Shown here: in pieces, positions 49,246-59,696 of the stretch
Layout: the number at the start of each line of letters is the position of its first letter
Position numbering within the stretch: position 1 is the first letter of the stretch
DNA from: Nageia nagi
Taxonomy: Eukaryota; Pinophyta
Assembly (NCBI GenBank): GCA_050084985.1
Contig: JBITNC010000002.1
Span: 13,702,001-13,766,000 of the forward strand
Reading direction: 5' to 3'
Length of the DNA stretch: 64,000 nucleotides
The notes under the pieces: generated by a model
What the model was told of the DNA's origin: nothing
Databases searched by the model: none
The model's input: only the letters and a program-made list of their open reading frames with translations
Made by a program: the position numbers and the translations under genes

Positions 49246-51071
49246 TGTATTCCTTCATAATTGCACTCTAATTATGGGGTAACACACTATCATTCTTTTA
49301 TTATTTCATTTATTTCAAGAAATTCTCTCTAGTCCCTAGTCCCTTTTCCCTTTTCCATTCACATGAATATAATTTTTTTTTAAATTAAGTCTAAAGAGTT
49401 CTAGGTGTTATCAACATCTGGCTATTGTATATATTAATCTTGGTGTTATATATTTAACCTTAAAATTTTCTAGTCAAAATCTAGTAGGTGTTGCAATAAC
49501 TCTTGATGATAAACTTTAGTCATGTTAACAGTAAAAAAGGTTAAGAAATGTATATATAAAAGAGTCATGTTTGAGAGAAAATATTTCATATCTGGGTAGT
49601 ATATATTATGTATGGGTAGTGAAAGTCTAAGAAAAAATCTAAGAGTTATTGTAAATATAGTATCCAAGAGTTATTATAAATACAGTGTCTAGGAGTTATC
49701 ATAAATATAGTATATAGGAGTTATTATAAATATAGTGTTTGGGAGTTATTGTATATATAGTGTTTGGGAGTTGTTGAAAATATAAGCCCATGTTATATCC
49801 ATATACTTAGTAGGAGATGCTTAGAAGTAAAAATCACTTGTAAATTTTTAGCAATAACATCATCATTTTTATGAAAAATTAGCAGGTCCTAGAACAAGCA
49901 ATGGTAGGTGATATTTCATAATGATACCAAATAAAGCCCATCAATTTTGAGTGAAGACATCAAAACATTTAATTAAAATGAGTAAGTAATAAGAAGAGAT
50001 GGATCATCAATAAAGCTTGACAAATAGAAATAGAACCCATCAAACTAAGAAAGTAATGTTGGGTAAGAAGTAACACTCAGGTCCACTTGATCTTAAGTGT
50101 TTGACTCTTGATACCCTATTGCTATGTTGAATTCAACTCATTTCCACATAATAGTGGTAGTTTCTTCTTGAACTAAGTTGATATTGTTCATGGCCCACAT
50201 TACTCTATTCAATCAAACTATAGTAAGGATCATCAATGGTTATAAAGAAGTAGATAACTATCAATAGAACATAGTGCTATATCATACCTATCAAATTGCA
50301 AAAGAGTACTTATTCAATCAACTATAGAGCTAAAAAAGAGTATTCAACAATATGTCAACAAGAATGTAGCTTAATGGATACAACTACTTAGAACTTACAA
50401 ATTTCTAGATGATCATGTTGTTGGTACTTATTCACTATGTACTCTAACATAATTGTAATATTTATTATAAATAGTTTTTTTTTACTATCTTCAACCAAGA
50501 TGAATAATTATGTGTATTTATGGTATACAAACACCTAATTGGTTAGGTGAATGTATAAATAGTGAATTGTTATAAGTTAAAAGAGGTTAGATATTCTAGA
50601 AAATTTACCCAAGTCTGTAAGATACTTTCATATATGATAATGCAAATAGATAATGCTTTACCCTTTTGCAACAAGTGGTTGTTTATTACTTTTGTGAATG
50701 TTATGTATGAGATGTTATCTTAAGTTATGGTTGTGTATTGTGATTATGATACCCCAAGGGTAAGATAGCTTGCTATTTTTAATCTTTGCTCTTGATTGTT
50801 GCCTATGCTATAATGCCCAGGCTGTATAGTTCTTGTTTAAGTTTTAGTTTAATATGTTCACCTATTTCCTATAAATATCTACCTTTTTATATCTTTCCTA
50901 TTACTTTAAACCTTTACAATAGATAGGAATCAACCTATAACCCAAATATTATGCAAAAAATGAACAAGAACACATTCCCACCACCTTCTACTCTTTCAAG
51001 AACCTAATATTATGGGAAATGGAGAACTTGACTAGATCAAACCCTTTAAGGTTACATTATATCAATAAATA
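49246..51071 (+). repeat. 3' LTR of element C
   Basis: 1826 bp, tgtattccttcataatt to atcaataaata. It carries six copies of the 25-bp unit (starts 49643, 49668, 49693, 49718, 49743, 49768), twice the number in the 5' LTR. Confidence 0.83.
49641..49795 (+). repeat. 25-bp tandem repeat in the element C 3' LTR, six units
   Basis: Unit built on gagttattrtaaatatagt with exact 25-bp spacing over six copies. The 5' LTR has three at 31457-31530. The two LTRs are identical at insertion, so units were gained or lost afterwards. Confidence 0.85.
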
Positions 51072-51076
51072 ACATG

Positions 51077-52254
51077 GAAATAACTAGGAGGTGACACACA
51101 ATCATATGATGGTTGATCATTTCCAAGGGTAGGAATGGACTAAACCCTACAATCAAAAGAAGATTATCAAAGCTCCTCAAGTTATTTACCCTCATGATGT
51201 ACAAAAGAATCAACATTTGAGGTAGGTGAAGAAGATGAATATGAAGATAAAGTAGACTGGACAAGATATAAATACAAATAGGAAGGCTCTTATGAATGAA
51301 AAGACACCAAATTAGGATGATCATTCACAAGAACAATGATAGGCAAGAGATCCCCACATGGCATTTGAAAAGACTTGAGGGAAAAAGTTGAATTACAATG
51401 AATAAAAGGATTCAGGTTAACTATTATGCAATGGAATGTTCTATTATGTAAAAATTTTAGATACCTTTACAAAGTATATGGAACTAACTCTATATCATCA
51501 ATCCATGGTTGACCTAAGAGAAAATTGTATTGCATTTCACCCTTAACCACATGACATGATAGAATGTGATACTTGACCTAGTAGTACTCTAAATAATTCC
51601 TATGAAATCTCCAAAAGAATAGGGATTATTTCCATCTAGCTCCATGGATTTTAGGATTTTTTTCAAATCATTCCTATGTTCTACATATTTCTGCAATAAA
51701 ACCCATAAGGAAAGCTTTATCTATGTAGTCTGAACTTGCTACTCTAACTATATCTAAATGGTAATAGGGGTCCTAAGAGGTTGTGCTTGAATCTAAGCTT
51801 GAGGTTGAGGTAATGGTTGTTGAATGCCTACATATTGTAGGGCAGGAGGAGGTGCTTTATCATTACCCTAACCCATCCTAGTAGTGACCCTAATCATGTT
51901 ACTATCATGTACTTTTATGATATGATATGCTAGAGGTGGGTCTATGATACCCAAAAACTTAATATCTAAAATTACATGAATTACTCCAACAAAAGGAAAG
52001 TGTGAATCTATATCTATAAAGCACATAAACTCATTATTCTATTATTGGTTATAATTATGCACATCCTCTTACATCAACTATAATGAGATAGTATTGATAT
52101 TATTATTATGTCAAGGTAAGGGATCCTGAAATACACCCAAATTTTGATTGGATTGAGCTATAGAGTTGCCTATCGATACTTGTCCATTATCAATCAATCA
52201 TTGAATGGTATTTCTTAATTGGTTACACTTATTCATATCATGTCCTTTTTGTCC
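51077..52254 (-). pseudogene. Outer element gag C-terminus and protease region, broken
   Basis: Reading leftward from the solo LTR, the minus strand gives the second half of the gag zinc knuckle (GQKGHDMNKC, about 52254-52220), then LRNTIQ and a stop. After a low-complexity Pro/Gln stretch near 51790-51860 comes the protease region. MQYNFLLGQPWIDDIEL near 51550-51480 is the conserved post-protease LLGRPW block of Tat elements. The catalytic Asp triad could not be placed with confidence. The left edge is cut by insertion C at 51077. Confidence 0.65.
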
Positions 52255-52282
52255 ATAGTTGTAGACACTAAAAATAAACACT

Positions 52283-53100
52283 ATTATTTCTGGAATGTTA
52301 TACTGGTTCCGGATCTTTGATCACTCCCGGATGATGTCATCACTTCTGGGACCCAGGCTTTTCTACAATTAAGCTCTATCATTTAATTCCGGAATGTTAT
52401 ATTGGTTCCGGATCTTCGATCACTCCTGGATGATGTCATCACTTCCGGGACCCGATTTGCACTTAAAATGTGAATATCATTCTCCCCATGACGTCATCTT
52501 CTTAATTCCGGAATGTTATATTGGTTCTGGATCTTTGATCACTCCCTGATGACCTCATCATCTTTCGGGACCCGGGTTCAGTTAAAACTGTGAACTTGGT
52601 TTCCCCCCGTGATGTCATCTTCTTAATTTCGGAATGTCATACTGGCTCCGGATATTTGGTCACTCCCTGATGACCTCATCATCTTCCGGGACCCGGGTTC
52701 AGTTAAAACTATGAACTTTGTTTCCCCCCGTGATGTCATCGTCAGAATTCCAGAATGTCATACTGGCTCCGGATATTTGGTTACTCCCTGATGACCTCAT
52801 CATCTTCCGGGACCCAGGTTCAGTTAAAACTATGAACTTTGTTTCCCCCCATGACATCATCGTCAGAATTCCAGAATGTTATACTGGTTCCGGATATTTA
52901 ATCACCTCGGGATGACGTCAGCATTTCCAGGACCCGGGTTCACTTAAAATGTGAATATTGTTCTCCCCGTGGCATCATCTTCTTAATTCCAGAATGTTAT
53001 ACTGGCTCCGAATATTTGGTCACTCCCTGATGACCTCATCATCTTCAGAACCTGGACTTTTCCACAATTAAGCTTTTAATTTACTTCCGAAATGTGCTAT
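52283..53100 (+). repeat. Tandem array of 98-121-bp units in the upstream half of solo LTR E
   Basis: The word ggaatgttat or a close variant recurs at 52292, 52391, 52510, 52631, 52752, 52873, 52991 and about 53089. Each unit reads roughly: ggaatgttatactggttccg, ggatatttggtcactcc, a TGACNTCA palindrome, cttccgggacccgggttc, a gtgaactttgtttcccc segment, and in most units a second palindrome. The 65-codon frame at 52718-52915 inside it is a repeat artefact. Confidence 0.85.
52332..53038 (+). promoter_or_regulatory. Twelve TGACGTCA-like palindromes, regularly spaced
   Basis: Sites at 52332, 52431, 52489, 52550, 52610, 52671, 52731, 52792, 52852, 52913, 52970 and 53031. Two are perfect TGACGTCA (52489, 52913); the others are TGATGTCA, TGACATCA, TGACCTCA or TGGCATCA. 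From 52431 on, the spacing is 57-61 bp. TGACGTCA is the classic plant bZIP (TGA/CRE) site. The regulatory role is inferred. Confidence 0.55.
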
Positions 53101-53400
53101 TTCAAGAATGTGCTATTTCCAGAACACTCACTTCCAGAACACTTATTTCTGGAACACTTATTTCCGGAACACTCACTTCCGAAACACTTATTTTCGGAAC
53201 ACTTATTTCCGGAACACTCACTTCCGGAACACTTATTTCTGGAACACTTATTTCCGGAACACTCACTTCCGGAACACTTATTTCTGGAACACTTATTTCT
53301 GGAACACTTATTTTCGAAACACTTATTTCTGGAACACTCACTTCTGGAAAACTTATTTCCGGAATACTCACTTCCGAAACACTTTCATTCCGGAACGTTT
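53100..53400 (+). repeat. 15-bp minisatellite in solo LTR E
   Basis: About 19 units of ttccggaacacttat and variants (ttccggaacactcac, ttctggaacacttat), partly arranged in higher-order 45-bp triplets. As 15 is a multiple of three, it stays open in several frames on both strands and produces repetitive peptides (EHLFP, SGTLI, RNTYF, VPEIS). These are artefacts. Confidence 0.9.
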
Positions 53401-53765
53401 TTATTCTGGAACGTGTTTACTATTGACTCCGGCTTGTTTTGAACTCATAATTGCAGGTAAAGTACCTGGGGTTTCAATAAAGAATTTATTATATTTCAAA
53501 CATATATGAAATAGGTGTTTTTTCCGACCCTTATCATTAAAAAATGATAATAGAATGACCATTATAATGTTAATATATAATCACTAAAAACTCGGTGACG
53601 ATCCTTGAACAGTTAAATAATAAACAAATTTAAGTCCAAAATAGCCGAGTACGTCCAATTTGAAATCATGAATGCAGATCGGAGATAATACCATATTCAA
53701 ATTTAGGTCGGGAGGTTACCTAAAATCTTGGGATGATAAACAAATTAATAACAACCTATTGAGCT

Positions 53766-53773
53766 TATAAATA
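53766..53773 (+). promoter_or_regulatory. Probable TATA box of solo LTR E
   Basis: tataaata in gagcttataaatacaagctc, about 640 bp before the LTR end and downstream of the repeat arrays, as expected for the U3/R border. Downstream, aataaa occurs near 54266. The short frame 53935-54120 lies in the presumed R/U5 and has no recognisable product. Confidence 0.5.
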
Positions 53774-54414
53774 CAAGCTCTGTATGAGAACACAGGGACC
53801 CAATTTTTAATCTAGCGAAGCTCTGTTGAAATCAAATCAGGAGATTATCAACAAAAGGTTGTAAGCTTGATTAATAGCAAATCTCATAACAATTATATTT
53901 CCATATTATGTTATTCATTTGCTGATTAATATGTATGGACAGGTATGCTTTTGATGCTTTGTTCATTTTCTGTGTGCAGGGTCAATACAGAAAGGGGACG
54001 ACGGAAGTAAATGTAAAAGAGAACAACAAGGAATCGACAAAAACACTTCAAAATTCTGTGAAGATTACTCCAGTGCATACAGATCCGATCGTGGACGATT
54101 CAAAGATTGGTCGGTGGTGATTCACCAGATCGATAACAAAGGCCAAAGGTTTACAATGAATACAATGGCGTTAAGAATGCAGAGTTGTGCTTCAATCGTT
54201 ACTGATCTGCACTGATTGTTATCAACCCACAACGATCACTATAGATGCTGATCAAAATAGATCAATAAAACTCGTTTTTGTATTAAAATACTTCAGAATA
54301 TAATATCATCATTATTATTGATGTGTATTGTCGAATATGTTCATGATTAATTATGTTGAATGATTTATCTGTCTAAATTGCATTTTAGGTGCATAATTTG
54401 ATGTACACAATAGT

Positions 54415-57000
54415 AAGTGCAATACTCACTATCTTTGTACCATGTAGGTTTCTCCTAATTAGGATCTTTTGGCTTGACTTTAGGGAGAGTGATTAATTGA
54501 GCATTCAAAGCTTTTTCAATACATCCTTAATAGGTTTGGCCAAAGATGTCTAAGGTTTACATGGCCCTTGCTATCGAGGTTACCTAGGCCTATATGGATC
54601 TTGTTAATTATTTTGCTCATTATTATGCCTAGGTCTTTCCTGGTTCTAAGGCTACAATGGTGCATTAGCCTTGGGTGGCCATGTTGGAGCTAACTAAATA
54701 AATAGCTATGTATGTGATACCTAATTACTCTACAGTTTTTGATAAGAAGTACTAGGATTATTTCCATTATTATTGCACTTTTAATTATTTTTCTCTTTCT
54801 TTCTTAACTTGATTTCTCCATCTTGTACCTTGGCTTCCTTTATTAACTTAGCTTGATATAGCACATCCTCAAATGTGCAATGTTGTTGTATCCTAAGAAT
54901 AGAGGAGATATGTCTGTTATGATTGCGAGAGAATAATTTGACTAACTCTTCCTATGGCAAAGTGTAGGACATATCCGTAATAATGACCCTCGATCTACAT
55001 ACATAATCAGATATGGACTCATCCTCAAACTATGATAGTTTTCCAAAGTCCATAATTGAATCTCTATTACGTATGTTGATGGAAAAGTGATCTAAGAATC
55101 TATCAACCAATTATTCAAAGGAGTATATATTATGTTCTTGAATGTTATTGTACCAATCTAAATCTTGACCTACCAATGTCATAGGGAAGGTCCTAAGCAT
55201 AAGCACATCATCAATACTAATAATGTAACAAGAATACTTGAATTAATGAAGGTGCTCTTTGGGATATTCCTTGCCCTTGAATTTGTCAATCTTAGGTGCT
55301 TCAAGCTTGTATGGAAAAGTCTTAGTTGGCATGCTAGGATGGATCAGCTCATTACAAATAGAGGTATATGACAACTTTACTTTTCCATATTCATTAAATC
55401 AAAGCTCCATATCCTCCAACCTCTTTAAGATTTGATCATTGATTGTGAGAGGTTGTGAATTAACTATGGCTTAAGACTGTGGTACTATATTCATAGGTTT
55501 ATCCTCATACTAATCATATGGGTCATACTAATCATCATAATTGCATCTTGATCCTATTTATATGACTATCCATAACTAGACTACATGTCAAAGGTCACCT
55601 TAGGTCCAAGGTTTGAAATATTTTGATCAAAAACCCTTTTAGTTGGTTGATACTACAATTTATGATGACCAAGAGATTGAATGGGCCCATGCAAAGAGGC
55701 TTGGATAAGACTAGATGATTCATCATACCTAGGATATAAAGAAGGTATGGGGGATATAGGATGGGCATATGCACTATGAGGATCTAAAACCTAATGTGCA
55801 TATGTCTATCAAGGTGGAACAACTACTTGAGAAGAAGAAGAATAATGTAGATATAGTGGTGGATCAACTAAGTGTGAGGAATTCCCATGCCCAATCTAGA
55901 CTCTAGGCTAACTAATAGGTTGAGAATAAGAAATAGATTCATAAGGTACATGAGGATGAATAGGTTGAGAATTGACATGGTGAACTAGCTTAGGATCATA
56001 GATGACTCAAGACATAGGTTTATGATGGGATTGGTGTGTAATATGGGTATCATCATAATAATATCCAACCCAATGATTAGAAGGAGATGGAGGGGCCTTA
56101 TGATATTTAAGGATACAAGGTTTAGGACTAACAGGAGGCAAATGTGGAGACCTAGGAGGTGGATGTGAAGGACCCTAAGAAGATCTAATGGTAGCTATTC
56201 TATGACATGAAAGGGGACAATCATGTGATGGTCTAACATAGGGGATGATAGGGTATTTAACAAAGGAGGGGTGGAGAGGCCATGACCTAGAATTAGGGGA
56301 TATAGGGATATCCTCAATATGGCCATCTAATATCTCTCTAGTATATGGACATTCTAAGGATGAAGGGTATCTATAATGGGCTAAGGTGATAACTCCTTAT
56401 CAATAGGATCTACCTTAGGTCTCTTGAAAATCTCTATAAAATCCCTAGATCATGGGATTGCTCAAAAACATCTCACATTGAGAGACATGAGAATCAGTAG
56501 GATGAAGAGGTAGATGAGCCAGATTGGATTGATGTCTAGAAGTTTTAGGATTAGAATCTTGCTAGTGGATGGAATAAGGATCATCTTAAGTAGGATCTAA
56601 TTAATAGTGTGCTAAAGTTCTCTCTAGGTATGGGTGATCCTCTATCATAGAAATACTATCCCTATGCGGAATTGCATGATCTCACCCCTCCTGTGGAGTA
56701 GTCCCTATGAAATAGAATTGCTCTAAGGTATGGATAAGTGTAAGACATGGTGAGGCCTATATATGATCTCATAGAGGTGAATTATGTGGTGTATAATACC
56801 TATTATGTGGTGTATGCAAGCAAGGAATAGGATGTGATGGATTAACCTGAGTAGCTCATTCCTCTTCCTCTCTAGCATGATGCTAAGACCTAGTCTCATC
56901 CATGTGAATGGACTAGGTATTTTCATCCCTAGAGGATGCATGATACATGTGACTAAAAGGTTTACACTCAATGGAATGATAAAGATAGTGTAGGGTGTAT
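54415..57000 (-). pseudogene. Outer element gag, broken
   Basis: Read from right to left. First comes a Pro/Ser/His/Tyr-rich N-terminal part (about 57000-55450; for example PSHPPPRSPHLPPVSPKP and SAYAHPISPIPSLYPRYDES). Then the gag core at about 55290-54830: APKIDKFKGKEYPKEHLHQF, MLRTFPMTLVGQDLDWYNNI, LVDRFLDHFSINIRNRDSIM and ILRIQQHCTFEDVLYQAKLI, typical of Tat gag. A linker ends with LPKVKPKDPN and WYKDSEYC at about 54430-54415, the first half of the zinc knuckle, where solo LTR E interrupts. The exact start codon is unclear. Plus-strand frame 55165-55371 and minus-strand frame 56723-56971 are shadows. Confidence 0.78.
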
Positions 57001-58514
57001 CAAATAAGAGTCCTAACTAAATCCAAAGCATATAATGGAATAATGTGTAAAGCAATAAATCACTTAGCAAGAAGCTTAGAATTTTATTGAAAAATCTTGT
57101 TTAATTTGTATGCAATTAACACCAACAAGTGTAAATGATCACTTTAAAATAACTCTAAATGAGAAGAAGCAATAATGTGAGATAGCAATGGTGCTTATCT
57201 TATTTAATTATTTCTTATTCAATTTGAAATTATCTTTTTAATGAGCCAATTTTTATGCAAGTGTTAATTCCAACTCTTATTAGTTTTCCTAAAGATATAT
57301 CTAGTTAGGCATTTTGAGGTAAAGCTCAATCTCTAGGGGTGTAGAACATTTTATAAGGTGTCACAGGTACCTTGAAAACTACTTGCTAATAGAGGGGGGC
57401 TCCCAATCTTGGTGATGCAATCCAAGTATGGGTTAGGTCATGGATATCACTTCCACATACCTTAGTCACTCTCTAGGTACATGATGGACTTTTAATGTGA
57501 GAAAGAAAATATAAAATCCAATACTATATGAAAATGCAATGCAATTACACCTCCTAAATGCTTTCTTTTCAAAACAAATTCCAAATAACTCCCAACTCAA
57601 GGATGTTGAAATAATAAAGTATGCCTTTTGCTTTTTGAAATAAAAGATAATGTAAGAGATAGCAATATCTTTTAATACATAAAAAAATAAAAAAATCAAA
57701 TCTTAAAATTGAAATATATCCCTTTTCAAGATATTTATTTTAAGCACCAAATAAAATTTGCAATGTGTGATACACCAATTGCACCCAAAATGCAATGCAC
57801 ATCACTATAAGAAAGGGGTAATCCTATATGAAATAAGTAACCAAATTGTATGGAAAAGGTGTAAAAAGTAATCCAAAAACTCACTCAACCTTAGAATGTT
57901 CCTTCCTACTCCAATCTTAGTGATTTTCTCAAGGTTATAAGTCTCTTCCTCAAGATCATCCACTATAGGGATGACTAATGCTAGTCATTCGAGTGATCAA
58001 AAGTCATCTAGATGACTACAGGTGCACTCAAAGTCAACTTTTAAATGAAAAATAAAAGCTAGAAAGACCTTGTGACAAGGGTGCTGACATGTCCTATGAT
58101 AAGTACACCCAAAGTAGTATAAGTAAAACTTTACAATGGATTGTTTCCCCTAGTATAGATGAGATCTAGGAGTAGAAATGCTAAAAAAATAATAGAACTA
58201 AAATAATAGTTAAAATAGTCCTTCTATATGGTGATTGTTTAAATCATCTAGACATCCTTAGGGTCATCTTAATGGGGGATGATTTATAGTTAGGATTGGT
58301 TGTTATAGGAATGATTTGAATTGTTCTTGCAAAGAAGCCTAAGGGTTCTTAGATTCTAATCTTCCTATTTCCAATATGGTATTTTGCAAGTTACAACTGA
58401 AAATTAGTTCCTAAAAACTTCAAACTATAAAAAGTATCCAAAATTCAAAAACCACAAAAACAAGGTAAAAGGATTAGGGAATCCTCTTTTGTCTTGGGGC
58501 CTAGGACCACTAGG
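57001..58514 (-). other. 5' leader of the outer element
   Basis: About 1.5 kb between gag and the PBS without a supportable frame. Long leaders are usual in Tat/Ogre elements. Copies of the dyad agtcatctagatgact are at about 57968-58020 and near 58250. The minus-strand frame 57466-57699 has no recognisable content. Confidence 0.55.
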
Positions 58515-58532
58515 GTCCCACCATTATCACCA
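58515..58532 (-). promoter_or_regulatory. Primer binding site of the outer element
   Basis: The minus strand reads TGGTGATAATGGTGGGAC, two bases inside the LTR edge. It resembles the TGGCGACTCYGCTGGGGA-type site usual in Tat/Ogre elements, with several substitutions. Position and TGG start support it; the tRNA cannot be named firmly. Confidence 0.6.
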
Positions 58533-58534
58533 TT

Positions 58535-59696
58535 TGTGAACACCTTAGAATGCTCAACACATCAAACACTCAACCCACTCATGAGTATTCCAAGATCCAA
58601 AGCATTCAATACTAAATTTTACTATGTTAATATCAATGTGTTCTCATATCTAAAAAGGAAATATAAGTAAGAAAAGGGGATCTCAAATCACAAGTCCTTA
58701 ATACCTTATGATTGTCCAAAGTGGGGTGAAACCCTAACTCTACAAGGTTGTAGATCCCCTTAGTCCATAATCACATGGATACTCATAAATATTTTCATGC
58801 CTGAAATGCAAATGTGTATGCTATACTCACAAATATATATGTTAAATGCTTGAACAATGACAATTTCCAAGTGATATGATAGATCTATGCTAAATTGACA
58901 AGTGACATTCAAGATTTGGCAAATATAAGTGATATATGCAAAGATTGAACTAAATGATAATGTAAGACAATGTAAGTAACAAATTCAAAGTTAAGATAAA
59001 TAGATCTAAGCTAATAATTGTAAATGAAGCAATAAATATTAACAACCATAGGGTTTAGACCTTAAAGGTCCTACCCTAGACTAAAACCCTAGGATGCATT
59101 AGCCTAATTAATTCCTAAATGTCATGTAAGATGCAATTACTAATTAAGATAAAATGATACAAGCTTCAATTAATGATGGATGGATCTTCAAATCTAGAAA
59201 TAACATGAAAAGATACCATTAATTATCTCAAATCAAACCTTAAATGATAAGGAATACCTCAATTCATTTGTGATGGAGAAGCATGCTCAAATATTAAAGA
59301 GAAATGTTCTTGATTTGGTAAGCCCTTCACAACAAACTCCAAATGCTCATGTTCAATTTTTGAAAAACATAGAGGTTATAGAATTTGTACAGGTTAAGGT
59401 GCAAAAATTAAAGAAGAAGAAGCTTAGAATGTATGTTAATTGAATTTTATAATACTCAATTAAAATCATCTTGATGATTATGACATCTGCAAGGTTATCC
59501 AGGTGACTGACAAGTCATCCAGATGACTGGTACCAAAGAGTGTTAGGAAAAAAAAGGCCTAGACTAAGTTGATCAATATAATCAATGAACCTACAAAACA
59601 CATGTTAGTACAACATGGTAATATAACACATGATGTATGCTAAAATATCTATGTAACCCTATCAATGATGTAAAATTCATTTTTAGGATGTTTACA
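58535..59696 (-). repeat. 5' LTR of the outer Tat element
   Basis: About 1162 bp. On the minus strand it starts TGTAAACATCC and ends GGTGTTCACA (TG...CA). Its last 480 plus-strand bases match window positions 1-474. The left border rests on the TG/CA rule and the adjacent PBS, because the matching part of the other LTR is outside the window. Confidence 0.75.

Larger units (their letters stand above)
31058..51071 (+). mobile_element. Element C: second copy of the B family, with chromovirus D inside
   Basis: Flanked on both sides by acatg (31053-31057 and 51072-51076), an exact 5-bp duplication. LTRs 31058-32807 and 49246-51071. The span is 20.0 kb, or about 14.05 kb once D is removed, close to the 13.64 kb of B. 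Domain order is the same: gag, PR, aRH, RT, RNase H, integrase, ORF3. It interrupts the protease-RT linker of the outer element. The LTR start TGTATTCC and terminal TA resemble B, but LTR interiors have diverged, so B and C are subfamilies. Confidence 0.85.
52260..54409 (+). mobile_element. Element E: solo LTR of an LTR retrotransposon
   Basis: 2150 bp, tgtagacactaaaaataaac to gatgtacaca (TG...CA), flanked by exact atagt duplications (52255-52259 and 54410-54414). Removing E plus one duplication joins the two halves of the outer gag zinc knuckle in frame, which confirms the borders. No gag or pol is inside, so it is a solo LTR left by LTR-LTR recombination, or less likely a non-coding LTR-flanked remnant. 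It is clearly richer in CpG than its surroundings, so it is probably younger. Orientation is taken from TATA and poly(A)-like signals. Confidence 0.85.
1..59696 (-). mobile_element. Outer Tat-lineage (Ogre-like) Ty3/gypsy retrotransposon, nested host of all other elements
   Basis: Direct repeats at 1-474 and about 59216-59696 are the same LTR segment in the same orientation. Everything between them that is not a later insertion reads as one minus-strand element: LTR, PBS, gag, protease region, RT, RNase H, archaeal-type RNase H, integrase, spacer, antisense plant-mobile-domain ORF, polypurine tract, LTR. Removing insertions A, B, C (with D) and E, each with one copy of its 5-bp duplication, leaves about 18-19 kb, a normal size for large Tat/Ogre elements. 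The left LTR runs off the window, so the duplication cannot be checked; the five bases after the right LTR are aatag. All frames are riddled with stops, so the copy is dead. Confidence 0.85.

Noticed and set aside
53092-53509. Overlapping repetitive frames of 89-133 codons on both strands
   Set aside because: They are produced by the 15-bp minisatellite, whose period is a multiple of three. No start context or conserved protein is seen.
52260-54414. Solo LTR E read as a CACTA DNA transposon (CACTA near 52266, TAGTA near 54411)
   Set aside because: The CACTA reading gives an inexact 3-bp duplication and breaks the host frame, while TG...CA borders give an exact 5-bp duplication atagt and restore the zinc-knuckle frame.
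57859-59696. Alternative outer LTR start at tgtaaaaag (57859) after a purine run
   Set aside because: It would put a polypurine tract where a minus-strand element needs a primer site. The border at 58535 has a PBS two bases away and matching TG/CA ends.
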